In this document: positions 18,095 through 26,202 of the stretch, piece by piece
Position numbering within the stretch: the first letter of the stretch is position 1
How the letters are laid out: each line of letters starts with the position of its first letter
Assembly: GCA_910585245.1 (NCBI GenBank)
Contig: CAJUCO010000001.1
Span: 204,413 to 268,412, forward strand
From: an uncultured Oscillibacter sp.
GTDB lineage: Bacteria > Bacillota > Clostridia > Oscillospirales > Oscillospiraceae
Reading direction: 5' to 3'
DNA length: 64,000 nucleotides
Position numbers and translations under genes: made by a program
Notes under the pieces: generated by a model
Seen by the model: the letters and a program-made list of their open reading frames with translations, nothing else
What the model was told of the DNA's origin: nothing
Databases searched by the model: none

Positions 18095-20197
18095 TCAGTT
18101 GGGCTTTGTCCGGGTCTCCACAATCTTTTCCGCAATGCTCTTGGGAATCTCCTCATAACTGTGGGGCTCCATAGAGTACTGGCCGCGGCCCTGGGTGCTA
18201 GAGCGCAAATCGGTGGCATAGCCAAACATATTGGCCAAAGGTACCAGCGCGTCCACCTGCTGAGCGCCAGGACGGGCTTCCTGCCCTTGAATCTGGCCGC
18301 GGCGAGCGGTCAAATCGCCAATCACGGTGCCCAGATACTCGTCGGGGACGATGACGGAAACCTTCATGATCGGCTCCAGCAAAGTGGCTCCCGCCTTGCG
18401 GCAGGCCTCCTTGAAGGCCATGGAACCGGCGATCTTAAAGGCCATCTCGGAGGAGTCGACCTCGTGATACGAGCCGTCGTACAAGGTGACTTTCACGTCC
18501 ACCACAGGGAAACCGGCCATGACGCCTGCGTTCATGGCGCCCTGAATACCCGCGTCTACAGCGGGAATATATTCCTTGGGCACCGCGCCGCCCACAATGG
18601 AATTGATAAACTCGTAGCCCTTGCCGGACTCGTTGGGCTCCACACGGATTTTGACGTGGCCATACTGGCCCTTGCCGCCGGACTGGCGGGCATATTTGGT
18701 GTCCTGCTCCACCGTTTTCTTGATGGTTTCCTTATAGGCAACCTGAGGAGCGCCCACGTTGGCCTCCACCTTATACTCCCGGAGCAAACGGTCGACAATG
18801 ATCTCCAGATGCAGCTCGCCCATGCCGGCGATAATGGTCTGTCCGGTTTCATCGTCGGTGTAAGTCTTAAAGGTGGGGTCTTCCTCCGCCAGCTTGATAA
18901 GGCCGATGGTCATTTTCTCCTGACCGGCCTTGGTCTTGGGCTCAATGGCAACCCGGATAACGGGCTCGGGGAATTCCATGGACTCCAGAATAACAGGATG
19001 CTTTTCGTCGCAGAGAGTATCTCCGGTCGTAGAGTTTTTCAGGCCGATGACTGCGGCGATATCGCCGGAGTACACGGTCTCGATGTCCTCCCGGTGATTT
19101 GCGTGCATCTGAAGGATGCGGCCAACGCGCTCTTTTTGCTTTTTCGTGGAGTTGAGCACTTGTGTGCCGGTGTTCAGCGTACCGGAGTAGACACGGATAA
19201 AGGACAGGCGGCCCACATAAGGATCGGTGGCAATCTTAAAGGCCAAAGCGGAGAAGGGTGCGTCATCCGTGGAGGGGCGTGTCTCTTCCTCCTCCGTGTT
19301 GGGGTTGACGCCTTTGATAGCGGGAACGTCCGTGGGACAAGGCATATAGTCCACAATGGCGTCCAGCATCTTTTGCACGCCTTTATTTTTATAAGACGTG
19401 CCACAGGTAACAGGCACCATTTCGTTGGCGATGGTAGCCTTGCGGATGGCGGCGCGGATTTTCTCCTGAGAGACCTCCTGCCCGTCCAGATACAGCTCGG
19501 CGATTTCGTCGTCAAACATGGACACGGCATCCATCAGCTTTTCACGATACTCGTTGGCAAGGTCCACCATGTCGGCGGGGATTTCCTCCACACGCATATC
19601 CTTGCCCAAATCGTCATAATAGATATCCGCGTCCATTTCCACCAGATCAATGATTCCCTTGAAGGTCTCCTCTCTTCCGATGGGGAGCTGAATGGGCACG
19701 GCGTTGCACTTCAGGCGGTCCTCCACCATGTGGAGCACATTGTAGAAGTCTGCGCCCATGATATCCATCTTGTTGACATAGATCATCCGGGGAACCTTGT
19801 AGTTGTCAGCCTGACGCCACACGGTCTCGGACTGGGGCTCCACACCGCCCTTGGCGCAAAGGACGGTTACAGAGCCGTCCAGAACACGCAGGGAACGCTC
19901 CACCTCCACGGTGAAGTCCACGTGGCCCGGAGTATCGATGATATTGATACGGGTGGGCTTGAACTGGTTTTTGGAACCCGACCAGTAGCAGGTGGTAGCG
20001 GCGGATGTGATGGTAATACCGCGCTCTTGCTCCTGGGCCATCCAGTCCATCGTGGCGGTACCGTCGTGGGTCTCGCCAATTTTATAGTTCACACCTGTGT
20101 AGAACAAGATCCGTTCCGTAGTCGTGGTCTTGCCCGCGTCGATGTGAGCCATAATGCCGATGTTTCTGGTGTTTTCAAGGGATGTTTTTCTCGGCAT
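18095..20197 (-). CDS. fusA: Elongation factor G
   Basis: A 700-residue translocation GTPase with G1 AHIDAGKTTTTERILFYTG, G3 DTPGHVD and G4 NKMD, followed by domains II-V (GMGELHLEI in domain III; RQSGGKGQYGHVKI at the start of domain IV). It catalyses ribosomal translocation. It lies 21 bp after rpsG within the str operon. Confidence 0.99.
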   Translation of the reverse strand: MPRKTSLENTRNIGIMAHIDAGKTTTTERILFYTGVNYKIGETHDGTATMDWMAQEQERGITITSAATTCYWSGSKNQFKPTRINIIDTPGHVDFTVEVERSLRVLDGSVTVLCAKGGVEPQSETVWRQADNYKVPRMIYVNKMDIMGADFYNVLHMVEDRLKCNAVPIQLPIGREETFKGIIDLVEMDADIYYDDLGKDMRVEEIPADMVDLANEYREKLMDAVSMFDDEIAELYLDGQEVSQEKIRAAIRKATIANEMVPVTCGTSYKNKGVQKMLDAIVDYMPCPTDVPAIKGVNPNTEEEETRPSTDDAPFSALAFKIATDPYVGRLSFIRVYSGTLNTGTQVLNSTKKQKERVGRILQMHANHREDIETVYSGDIAAVIGLKNSTTGDTLCDEKHPVILESMEFPEPVIRVAIEPKTKAGQEKMTIGLIKLAEEDPTFKTYTDDETGQTIIAGMGELHLEIIVDRLLREYKVEANVGAPQVAYKETIKKTVEQDTKYARQSGGKGQYGHVKIRVEPNESGKGYEFINSIVGGAVPKEYIPAVDAGIQGAMNAGVMAGFPVVDVKVTLYDGSYHEVDSSEMAFKIAGSMAFKEACRKAGATLLEPIMKVSVIVPDEYLGTVIGDLTARRGQIQGQEARPGAQQVDALVPLANMFGYATDLRSSTQGRGQYSMEPHSYEEIPKSIAEKIVETRTKPN

Positions 20198-20218
20198 ACT
20201 TGATATCTCCTAACTAGC

Positions 20219-20689
20219 TTACCAGCGGAAGTGCGCGAAGGCCTTATTGGCCTCGGCCTGCTTGTGCATATCCTCGCGCTTTTTCACAGCCGCTCCCGTA
20301 TTGTTGGCGGCGTCCATGATTTCGCCGGCAAGGCGCTCGGCCATTGTGCGCTCGCTCCGGGCGCGGGAATAGGTGGTCAGCCACCGAAGGCCCAGCGTGG
20401 TGCGCCGGGCAGGACGGACCTCCATAGGAACCTGGTAGTTGGCGCCACCCACACGGCGTGCCTTCACCTCCAGGCTGGGCATGATGTTGTCCATAGCCTG
20501 GGTGAACACTTCAACGGGGTCGTTTCCGGTCTTTTCCTTAATCTGGTCAAAGGCCGCGTAGACCACCTTCTGCGCCACGCCCTTCTTTCCTTCCAGCATC
20601 ACGTTGTTGACAAGACGCGTCACCAACACGGAGCCGTACATAGGGTCGGGCAGAATCTCTCTCTTGGGAACATTACCTCTTCTGGGCAC
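20219..20689 (-). CDS. rpsG: 30S ribosomal protein S7
   Basis: A 156-residue S7 with PRRGNVPKREILPDPMYGS at the N-terminus and the conserved GGANYQVPMEVRP and RARSERTMAERLA segments. I chose the GTG at 20687-20689, which follows AAGGAGGGAAGCATA and yields the normal N-terminus; the in-frame ATG six codons earlier lies in the ribosome site. S7 nucleates the 30S head and in other bacteria also represses its own operon. Confidence 0.97.
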   Translation of the reverse strand: MPRRGNVPKREILPDPMYGSVLVTRLVNNVMLEGKKGVAQKVVYAAFDQIKEKTGNDPVEVFTQAMDNIMPSLEVKARRVGGANYQVPMEVRPARRTTLGLRWLTTYSRARSERTMAERLAGEIMDAANNTGAAVKKREDMHKQAEANKAFAHFRW

Positions 20690-20828
20690 TATGCTTCCCT
20701 CCTTCATAATGATTCTATGATCTCATAGGTACTCAAAAGGCTCTCGCCTTCCGTGAATGCCTCTGCCGAAGGGCAACGCTCGCGCATCTATCATAAACCT
20801 ATTCGGCAAAGTAATTCGGAATTTGTCC

Positions 20829-21245
20829 TTACTTGGACTTGGGCCGCTTGGCGCCGTACTTGGAACGGCTCTGCATCCGGCCGGACACGCCCTGGGTATC
20901 CAGAGTGCCGCGGATAATGTGATAACGGACGCCGGGGAGGTCCTTGACACGGCCGCCGCGGATCATGACCACGGAGTGCTCCTGGAGGGAGTGGCCCACG
21001 CCGGGGATATAGGCGGTGACCTCGTAGCCGTTGGTCAGGCGCACACGGGCGATCTTACGCAGAGCGGAGTTGGGCTTCTTGGGGGTAGCGGTTCTCACAG
21101 CGGTGCAGACGCCTCTCTTCTGGGGAGAAGGCTGATTGGTGGTCTTGGTTTTCAGTGTGTTCAGACCGAACTGCAGGGCGGGAGAATTGGACTTGTAGGA
21201 AGCCTGTTCTCTTCCTTTCCGGACCAGCTGGTTAAAAGTAGGCAT
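20829..21245 (-). CDS. rpsL: 30S ribosomal protein S12
   Basis: A 138-residue S12 with PTFNQLVRKGR, the KKPNSALRKIARVRLTNG core and the VGHSLQEHSVVMIRGGRVKDLPGVRY decoding-centre loop region. The lysines at the usual streptomycin-resistance positions (KKPNSALRK, RVKDLPG) are wild type as read. It is the second gene of the str operon. Confidence 0.98.
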   Translation of the reverse strand: MPTFNQLVRKGREQASYKSNSPALQFGLNTLKTKTTNQPSPQKRGVCTAVRTATPKKPNSALRKIARVRLTNGYEVTAYIPGVGHSLQEHSVVMIRGGRVKDLPGVRYHIIRGTLDTQGVSGRMQSRSKYGAKRPKSK

Positions 21246-21337
21246 TGAATTTCTCCTTTCTTCGATATTTTTGATCTTTATTTTTTACAGAAAGCCGGTG
21301 GGCTATTCCGAAAAAACCAAAATATTCTCAAGTGCGC

Positions 21338-21571
21338 TTAAAAAATCAGTTCCGCCACTACGGAGGCACCCACAGCGATACCGCAAGCCCGCCCCAATTG
21401 GACCATGGTCCTCCCTGTTTCCACAGGAATACCGGCGGCAGCGCACTCGGCGGCAATGGGCTCTGTCAAAGCCGGGTCCGCGTCACTGGCAAGAAATACC
21501 CGGCGGACCCGTCCATCCCGAATGGCCTTGCGGGATTGCTTCACGCCGACAACCCGCTTTTCAGGCTCCAT
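21338..21571 (-). CDS. L7Ae-family kink-turn RNA-binding protein (YbxF type)
   Basis: A 77-residue L7Ae-like protein starting MEPEKRVVGVKQSRKAI, with LASDADPALTEPIAAEC and the VQLGRACGIAVGASV helix-turn segment that contacts kink-turns. The start at 21571 follows GGAGGAGGT. In Firmicutes this gene usually sits between rpoC and rpsL. Here it is the first gene of the str operon and has its own promoter. An L7Ae-family protein has been reported as an OLE RNA partner (OapC), so this gene could also serve the OLE RNP encoded near 59 kb; that is inference. Confidence 0.88.
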   Translation of the reverse strand: MEPEKRVVGVKQSRKAIRDGRVRRVFLASDADPALTEPIAAECAAAGIPVETGRTMVQLGRACGIAVGASVVAELIF

Positions 21572-21650
21572 AGGGACAACCTCCTCCAGCGACGCTTCCC
21601 CTGAGGAGCGCACAGCAAAATTCACGGACTCCGGGTCCGCGCAAGTAGGC

Positions 21651-21679
21651 ATTATAACATGGCCCTACGCCGCCGTCAA
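21651..21679 (-). promoter_or_regulatory. Sigma-A promoter of the str operon
   Basis: Minus strand TTGACG (21674-21679), 17 bp, TATAAT (21651-21656) ahead of the L7Ae-like gene. It shows that L7Ae-rpsL-rpsG-fusA-tuf can be transcribed without rpoBC. Confidence 0.88.
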
Positions 21680-21738
21680 GCGTTTTTGGCAAAAAGATTT
21701 TCATTTTCCTGTTTTTCCAGAGTTTTCCCGGCCTCCGC

Positions 21739-22569
21739 TCACAAAAGCGGCGGCCGGAGGAAGCCAATCAGGGCAAGAAGGGCAAAATGAGCGGGGTAAA
21801 AGGCGTACATAAACCACTGGAAGCCCTTCCCGGCCCGGCCCTTTTCCCCGTTGTCCGAAAGGGTAACCAGCATTCCAAAGTAATTGCCCAGCACATTTAA
21901 AAGGCAGTTGCGTAAAACCCTGGGCAGCTCCACGGTTCCAAAACTCTCTATGACCCACAAAACCAGCCCCCGGCGGGACATCATGACGGCGGGAAGATAG
22001 AAAAGGGCTTTTTGCCAGCGGGGGCGGTTCCGGGCGATGTAGTAGACCCAGGCCAAAATGATATAACCCTGTCCGCCCTCCATGCCGAGCTTCATGGCAA
22101 ACCAAGTGGCCGCCACCGCCGCCAGGGGACTCAGCCACTTCCAGCGCTTCAGCTTCTCGTGAATCCAGAGAGTACAGAGAGCCAGGGCGAGCGTGAAGAG
22201 GATATTCAGTTCCGTTTCCCGCCAGTTTCCTTCCAAGCCCAGCACCCGCATCTCCGCCAGATCAAACAGTGTATAGGGAACCTGAGCAATCACCGCCGTC
22301 AAGAGGACGCGGCTCACATAGCGGCGAATGCTGGACGTGTGGACAAAGCCCTGGACAACACCGTATACAAAAATCGGAGCCGCCAACCGGCCGATATACA
22401 TTAAATATAACGTGAAGTCCTCCAGCAACCATTCCGCAACCCCTCCCCATCCCGCATTCCACAAAATGTCCGCCAAAGGCGCGAACATCCGGTGCAGGGG
22501 AAACAGGCGGACAATGTGGTCAAAGACCATACAACACACGGCAAAAATTTTCATCTGTTTGTAGTTCAT
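21739..22569 (-). CDS. TraX-family membrane protein
   Basis: A protein of about 276 residues with 7-8 predicted membrane helices, starting MNYKQMKIFAVCCMVFDHIVR. The FAVCCMVFDHIVRLFP and IGRLAAPIFVYGVVQGFVHT segments are typical of TraX-like proteins, a family related to acyltransferase-3 membrane enzymes and first known from pilin acetylation in F plasmids. Chromosomal members in Firmicutes have no assigned role. The ATG at 22567-22569 follows AAGGAGG. It appears to be a single-gene unit. Confidence 0.82.
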   Translation of the reverse strand: MNYKQMKIFAVCCMVFDHIVRLFPLHRMFAPLADILWNAGWGGVAEWLLEDFTLYLMYIGRLAAPIFVYGVVQGFVHTSSIRRYVSRVLLTAVIAQVPYTLFDLAEMRVLGLEGNWRETELNILFTLALALCTLWIHEKLKRWKWLSPLAAVAATWFAMKLGMEGGQGYIILAWVYYIARNRPRWQKALFYLPAVMMSRRGLVLWVIESFGTVELPRVLRNCLLNVLGNYFGMLVTLSDNGEKGRAGKGFQWFMYAFYPAHFALLALIGFLRPPLL

Positions 22570-22786
22570 CATTTCCTCCTTCATTCGGCCCAGGCCGGTT
22601 TAAGGAGAGTATACAGGCCGTTTCTTACAAACAACTCAACAAAACCCTTACGATTTTCTTACAGATTCTGTCTCCACGGTCTTTCACGCCCTAGCAAGGC
22701 GGCAACGTGCCGTTGGACATTTTGCCCGCTAAGCTCTACTCCCTTTGTTTGTCTCAAGGATAAGACGCTCTCCACCGGGGACCTCC

Positions 22787-22815
22787 TTGACAAATTTCGA
22801 CAAAACGGGTAGTAT
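22787..22815 (+). promoter_or_regulatory. Sigma-A promoter of cupin gene
   Basis: TTGACA (22787-22792), 17 bp, TAGTAT (22810-22815), about 45 bp before the start codon. Confidence 0.8.
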
Positions 22816-22860
22816 AGAGCAAGTTATCCCGATGAGAGAGAACGGAGGGGATGCACACCC

Positions 22861-23301
22861 ATGGAGGACGATCTGTTCAAACCCATACCCGGCGAGGGAA
22901 TCATGCCCCATAAACCGGAAACGGAAAAACCGCCACAGGAACCGCCGAAAGACGGTCCCATTCTGGCCCGGGTTCAAGATACCCGCCCCCGGCATCTGGA
23001 CGGCGGCAGAACCGTTCTGCGTCCCAGCCTTCCCTATGATGACACCAGCCACATGATGAGCTGCTTTTTGGACCTGTATATCGGCGCAAAGTACACCCCC
23101 GGTCCCTCCCTCCCCGGCTGCGTTTGCCACGCCACGGTAATTTCCGGCACCGTAAGCCTGACGGCGGAGGGGCAGGATTTCCAGCTTTTGGAGCGGGATG
23201 CCATTCGCTTCCGGGCGGATCAGCCTTATCACTTTGGAAATATGTCCAGCGGCACCGGACGGCTGTTGCTGGAGTATCAATATCTTCAAAATCCCAAGTG
23301 A
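22861..23301 (+). CDS. Cupin-domain protein
   Basis: A 146-residue protein with a Pro-rich N-terminus (PHKPETEKPPQEPPKDGP) and a C-terminal cupin-2-like barrel (about 65-143). The barrel has the GCVCHATVISGTVSLTAEG motif-1 region and RADQPYHFGNMSSG as motif 2. Only part of the usual His/Glu metal-ligand set can be seen, so metal binding is uncertain. The ribosome site is GGAGGGG. Function is unknown. Confidence 0.72.
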   Translation: MEDDLFKPIPGEGIMPHKPETEKPPQEPPKDGPILARVQDTRPRHLDGGRTVLRPSLPYDDTSHMMSCFLDLYIGAKYTPGPSLPGCVCHATVISGTVSLTAEGQDFQLLERDAIRFRADQPYHFGNMSSGTGRLLLEYQYLQNPK

Positions 23302-23358
23302 ATGTTGAGAAGAAACCAGGTCCGAGGTCCTTTAGCGGCCTGCCATAAGGAAGCCTGA

Positions 23359-23392
23359 CACCCGTTGAAGAGAGGTTGCTTTTCAGCGGGTG
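23359..23392 (+). terminator. Terminator-like hairpin after cupin gene
   Basis: CACCCGTTGAA (23359-23369) pairs with TTCAGCGGGTG (23382-23392), with one G-U pair, followed by CCTCTTTATAAT. Confidence 0.55.
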
Positions 23393-23463
23393 CCTCTTTA
23401 TAATCCTCGTGATCTTGCCGGTAAATCAGGGATTTATCGAAAGAACACGGTAATGTTAATTTG

Positions 23464-23498
23464 CGTTGCTTGCCGCAACGGGCTTTCCTCCCTATGAT
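23464..23498 (+). promoter_or_regulatory. Promoter with overlapping inverted repeat before XRE gene
   Basis: TTGCCG (23470-23475), 17 bp, TATGAT (23493-23498). CGTTGC-TTGCC-GCAACG (23464-23480) is an inverted repeat across the -35 box, a plausible operator for the XRE protein encoded just downstream. Confidence 0.6.
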
Positions 23499-23522
23499 GG
23501 TAGTGAAAGGAGGTCCTTCCTG

Positions 23523-24032
23523 ATGCTGAATGAAAACATGAAAACAATCAGAAAATCCAAAGGGCTTTCGCAAGAAGAACTTGCAATCAAACTGAATGTG
23601 GTGAGGCAAACCATCTCTAAATGGGAACAAGGTCTCTCGGTTCCAGATGCCGATATGCTGATTTCCATAGCAGAGGTATTTGAAACGCCTGTAAGCACTC
23701 TGCTTGGAGAAACCCTTGTCGAGACGAAGGTTGACGATTTAAGATCCATTTCCGAGAAACTCGAGGTCATAAATCTGCAACTTGCGCGCAGAAAAACGGC
23801 GAGACAAAAAATGATTCACTGGTTTTTTGTCTTATTATGTCTGGTAATTGTGGCTGCTTTTGCGGTTCTGGTGGAGCTAAATAGTCCTTATTTAGGCTGG
23901 GATTACAACCAACCAGAAACCACGGTAATCGGAGTGGCCTTTCACGCATTTGAGTGGGCGTTCGTCAGAATAGCGCCCCTTGTCTTGATTGGTTCAATTG
24001 CAGGGGTCTGCTTGACACGGAAACACACGTGA
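23523..24032 (+). CDS. XRE-family regulator with C-terminal membrane segments
   Basis: A 169-residue protein with an N-terminal Cro/CI HTH (LSQEELAIKLNVVRQTISKWEQG, about 15-37) and a C-terminal half with two predicted membrane helices (about 100-120 and 140-160), so a membrane-bound transcription regulator. The ATG at 23523 follows AAAGGAGG. Its coding sequence is visibly more AT-rich than its neighbours, a hint of recent acquisition or low expression. Targets are unknown; autoregulation through the repeat at 23464-23480 is likely. Confidence 0.85.
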   Translation: MLNENMKTIRKSKGLSQEELAIKLNVVRQTISKWEQGLSVPDADMLISIAEVFETPVSTLLGETLVETKVDDLRSISEKLEVINLQLARRKTARQKMIHWFFVLLCLVIVAAFAVLVELNSPYLGWDYNQPETTVIGVAFHAFEWAFVRIAPLVLIGSIAGVCLTRKHT

Positions 24033-24139
24033 AATTATCCAGCTTCCGGGAAAACTGCCAAATTAAAAATTTCATTTACCCCGCACGCTCTCGGGTTCTT
24101 CCCCTGAACGTGTCATAGTGGGTAATACAGCGCAAAAAA

Positions 24140-24172
24140 GGACAAGGCAGACCGTTGTGGCCTGTCTTGTCC
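24140..24172. terminator. Terminator of bioY (bidirectional form)
   Basis: GGACAAGGCAG pairs with CTGTCTTGTCC, with one wobble. On the minus strand it is followed by six T, and on the plus strand by TTCATTTTTC. It lies between the convergent XRE gene and bioY. Confidence 0.8.
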
Positions 24173-24239
24173 TTCATTTTTCTATCAAGGCTTCCCCTTA
24201 GACGCCGGACTTTTTTCAAGGATACTACAGAATCTAAAA

Positions 24240-24800
24240 TCACTGGACATATTTTTCTATGCGCCGGGACACCAACACCGCCAGAGCCAGCTTGATTATG
24301 TCCGGGATGATAAAGGGAAACACACAATAGCTAAGAGCTGCCATTACTCCCACAGGATTTCCGGCCTGGGCGTAGAGCGCCAGATACCAGACGGTTCCAA
24401 AGGCAAAGCACAGAACCTGCCCCAGAACGCTGGCGGCAATCTTGACTCTCAGGGTTTCCCCCAGCTTTGCGGTCATCAGCCAGTAGAGCAGGGCCTGCAC
24501 CCAAAAGCCCAGGATGTAGCCGCCCGTAGTTCCCAGCAGCACGCCAAGTCCTCCCCTGAAATTGCTGAACACAGGCGCGCCCACAGCTCCTAAAAGCAGA
24601 TACGCCGTGACGGCATAGGTTCCCCTCTTCCCCCCCAGAGCCAGCAGCGCGGCGAAAATTGCGAAGGTTTGCATAGTGAATTGGACGAAGGGCGGAGGCA
24701 CCGGTATGGAAATCCAGGCACACACCGCCATTAAAGCGGTAAAAAGGGCCACAAGCGTCAGGTCTTTCGTCCGCAACCGGGACACGGTCTTTTCAGGCAT
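24240..24800 (-). CDS. bioY: Biotin ECF transporter substrate-binding protein BioY
   Basis: A 186-residue membrane protein with six predicted helices and BioY signatures: FTALMAVCAWISIPVPPPFVQFTMQT near the N-terminus (with the family TMQTF box) and LGGKRGTYAVTAYLLLGAVGAPVFSNFRGG in the middle. It captures biotin for an energy-coupling factor transporter; the ATPase/EcfT parts are not in the window. A BirA-type operator overlaps its promoter, so expression should rise when biotin is low. The start at 24800 follows AAGGAGG. Confidence 0.94.
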   Translation of the reverse strand: MPEKTVSRLRTKDLTLVALFTALMAVCAWISIPVPPPFVQFTMQTFAIFAALLALGGKRGTYAVTAYLLLGAVGAPVFSNFRGGLGVLLGTTGGYILGFWVQALLYWLMTAKLGETLRVKIAASVLGQVLCFAFGTVWYLALYAQAGNPVGVMAALSYCVFPFIIPDIIKLALAVLVSRRIEKYVQ

Positions 24801-24832
24801 AGGTGGGTTCCTCCTTTTCTTTCCTGAGCCCC

Positions 24833-24886
24833 ATCATAACGCGGAAACGCAAAATTGTCAACCTAATTTTCTATTATAGTTTACAT
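24833..24886 (-). promoter_or_regulatory. bioY promoter with BirA operator
   Basis: The promoter on the minus strand is TTGACA (24856-24861), 17 bp, TATGAT (24833-24838). The operator is TTGTCAAC-N16-GTTTACAT (24855-24886), an imperfect inverted repeat of the type bound by BirA (consensus close to TTGTAAAC-N14-16-GTTTACAA), and it covers the -35 box. Confidence 0.85.
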
Positions 24887-24899
24887 TTTTGGGTGACAC

Positions 24900-24926
24900 A
24901 CAGGGAGAGACCCAGTCTCTCCCTGT
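24900..24926 (-). terminator. Hairpin after the UDG gene
   Basis: Perfect 12-bp stem ACAGGGAGAGAC / GTCTCTCCCTGT with a 3-nt loop, directly after the UDG stop codon at 24936; no strong T tract. Confidence 0.7.
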
Positions 24927-24935
24927 CTCAAGGGT

Positions 24936-25505
24936 TTATAGCTCCGTATGCTCACACAACTCCCGTGCCTTGGCCTGGATAGCTTTCAAGTCCTCAAAGG
25001 TATCCGGACGCTTGCGGACATCCCGCAACAGCGCCGCCGGGTGGTAAAGGGCCGTCATCCACACGCCGTTCCTCTCGAACCACTGGCCATGCTCCTGGGT
25101 GATTCGGAAATCATCCTTGATCAGGGATTTGGCGGCGATACGGCCCAGGCAGACGATGATTTTGGGGCGCAAAAGCGCCGTTTGGCGGCGGAGCCAGTCG
25201 ATGCAGGCGTCTTGCTCCACCCCCAAGGGATCCCGGTTCTGAGGCGGGCGGCACTTTACGATGTTGGCGATGTAAACTTTTGTACGGTCCAAGTTCACCA
25301 TTTCCAGCATCTCGTCCAAGAGCTTCCCGGCCCGACCCACGAAAGGTTTGCCCTGCTCGTCCTCGTTCTGACCAGGGCCCTCGCCGATAAGTAAGATCTC
25401 CGCATTCTCTGCCCCATCGCCGAAAACCACGTTGTGGCGCGTGTCTGCAAGGGAACATCCTTTACAGGCAAGACACTCCGCCCGCAAGCTTTCCCATGTA
25501 TCCAT
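24936..25505 (-). CDS. Type-4 (4Fe-4S) uracil-DNA glycosylase
   Basis: A 189-residue family-4 UDG with motif A GEGPGQNEDEQGKPFVGRAG (about 42-61), the downstream motif YHPAALLR (about 155) and the Cys residues expected for the iron-sulfur cluster (CLACKGC near the N-terminus, CRPP near 85, CLGR near 119). It removes uracil from deaminated DNA. It is upstream of bioY on the same strand, with a hairpin between, so probably separately transcribed. Confidence 0.93.
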   Translation of the reverse strand: MDTWESLRAECLACKGCSLADTRHNVVFGDGAENAEILLIGEGPGQNEDEQGKPFVGRAGKLLDEMLEMVNLDRTKVYIANIVKCRPPQNRDPLGVEQDACIDWLRRQTALLRPKIIVCLGRIAAKSLIKDDFRITQEHGQWFERNGVWMTALYHPAALLRDVRKRPDTFEDLKAIQAKARELCEHTEL

Positions 25506-25522
25506 TTGGTCCTCCTCTCTAT

Positions 25523-25542
25523 CTTTTTCTCGAGAGAAAAAG
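25523..25542. repeat. Dispersed 20-bp hairpin element, copy 1
   Basis: CTTTTTCTCGAGAGAAAAAG forms an 8-bp hairpin around TCGA. A 19/20 identical copy lies at 35800-35819. It is upstream of the UDG gene here. Confidence 0.5.
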
Positions 25543-25683
25543 AAACAGAAAATTTTAGCTCACTCTCCGGTCCGGAAGGAAGCGGCGGCAACTAAGCCTT
25601 ATGATTATAACATGAAAAAACTACCGGCGCAAGGGGCGGATACCCATTCTTTCTTCGGAGACACTGGGCTTTGAGGTGATAAC

Positions 25684-26202
25684 ATGAATTCCTGGATTTG
25701 GTACTTTTGGATTTACAGCTTTTTAGGCTGGCTGGTGGAGCTGGCATTCGCAACCGTCTCCCGGTCTGAAGAGCGGCGGCGGCGCTGTATGCTGTTTTTG
25801 CCCCTGTGCCCGGTGTACGGGCTTGGAATGTTGGCGGTTCTATGCTTGCCTCCTATGGGGTGGTTGGGACTCACCGTCTGGGGAGGGCTGGCGGCCACGG
25901 CAGTGGAGTATGTTTACCACTGGGCCGGGGAGCGGTTTCTGGGAGTATGGTTTTGGGACTATTCCCAGGTTTTTGGCAACCTCCGGGGACGGATCTGCTG
26001 GCCTTTCGCTGTGGCTTGGGGGCTGCTGGTATGGGTGGCGGTACGCTTCATTCAGCCCTGGGCAACCGTGCTGGCGGAGGCGGTTCTCCCGGCGGTGACT
26101 TACATTGGCCTGCTGGTCTTTACCGCCGACACGGTTTGCTCTTTCCGGTTTCTCCGAGTCACAGGGGATTTAAAAGAGATGCGGGCAACAAGACTTCTTT
26201 AG
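25684..26202 (+). CDS. PF06541 (CmpB-like) membrane protein, putative ABC transporter permease
   Basis: A 172-residue protein with about five membrane helices. It starts MNSWIWYFWIYSFLGWLVEL, and the E-Y/W-D pattern in EYVYHWAGERFLGVWFWDYS is characteristic of this family, often annotated putative ABC transporter permease (DUF1113, CmpB). Biochemical function is unknown. The ribosome site is GAGGTG. Its stop codon overlaps the 3' end of the convergent nucleosidase gene by 4 bp. Confidence 0.82.
   Translation: MNSWIWYFWIYSFLGWLVELAFATVSRSEERRRRCMLFLPLCPVYGLGMLAVLCLPPMGWLGLTVWGGLAATAVEYVYHWAGERFLGVWFWDYSQVFGNLRGRICWPFAVAWGLLVWVAVRFIQPWATVLAEAVLPAVTYIGLLVFTADTVCSFRFLRVTGDLKEMRATRLL

Noticed and set aside
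17972..20203. 743-codon open frame on the plus strand opposite fusA
   Set aside because: The minus strand encodes full-length EF-G with all GTPase motifs; the antisense frame is a by-product of its codon usage and has no ribosome site.
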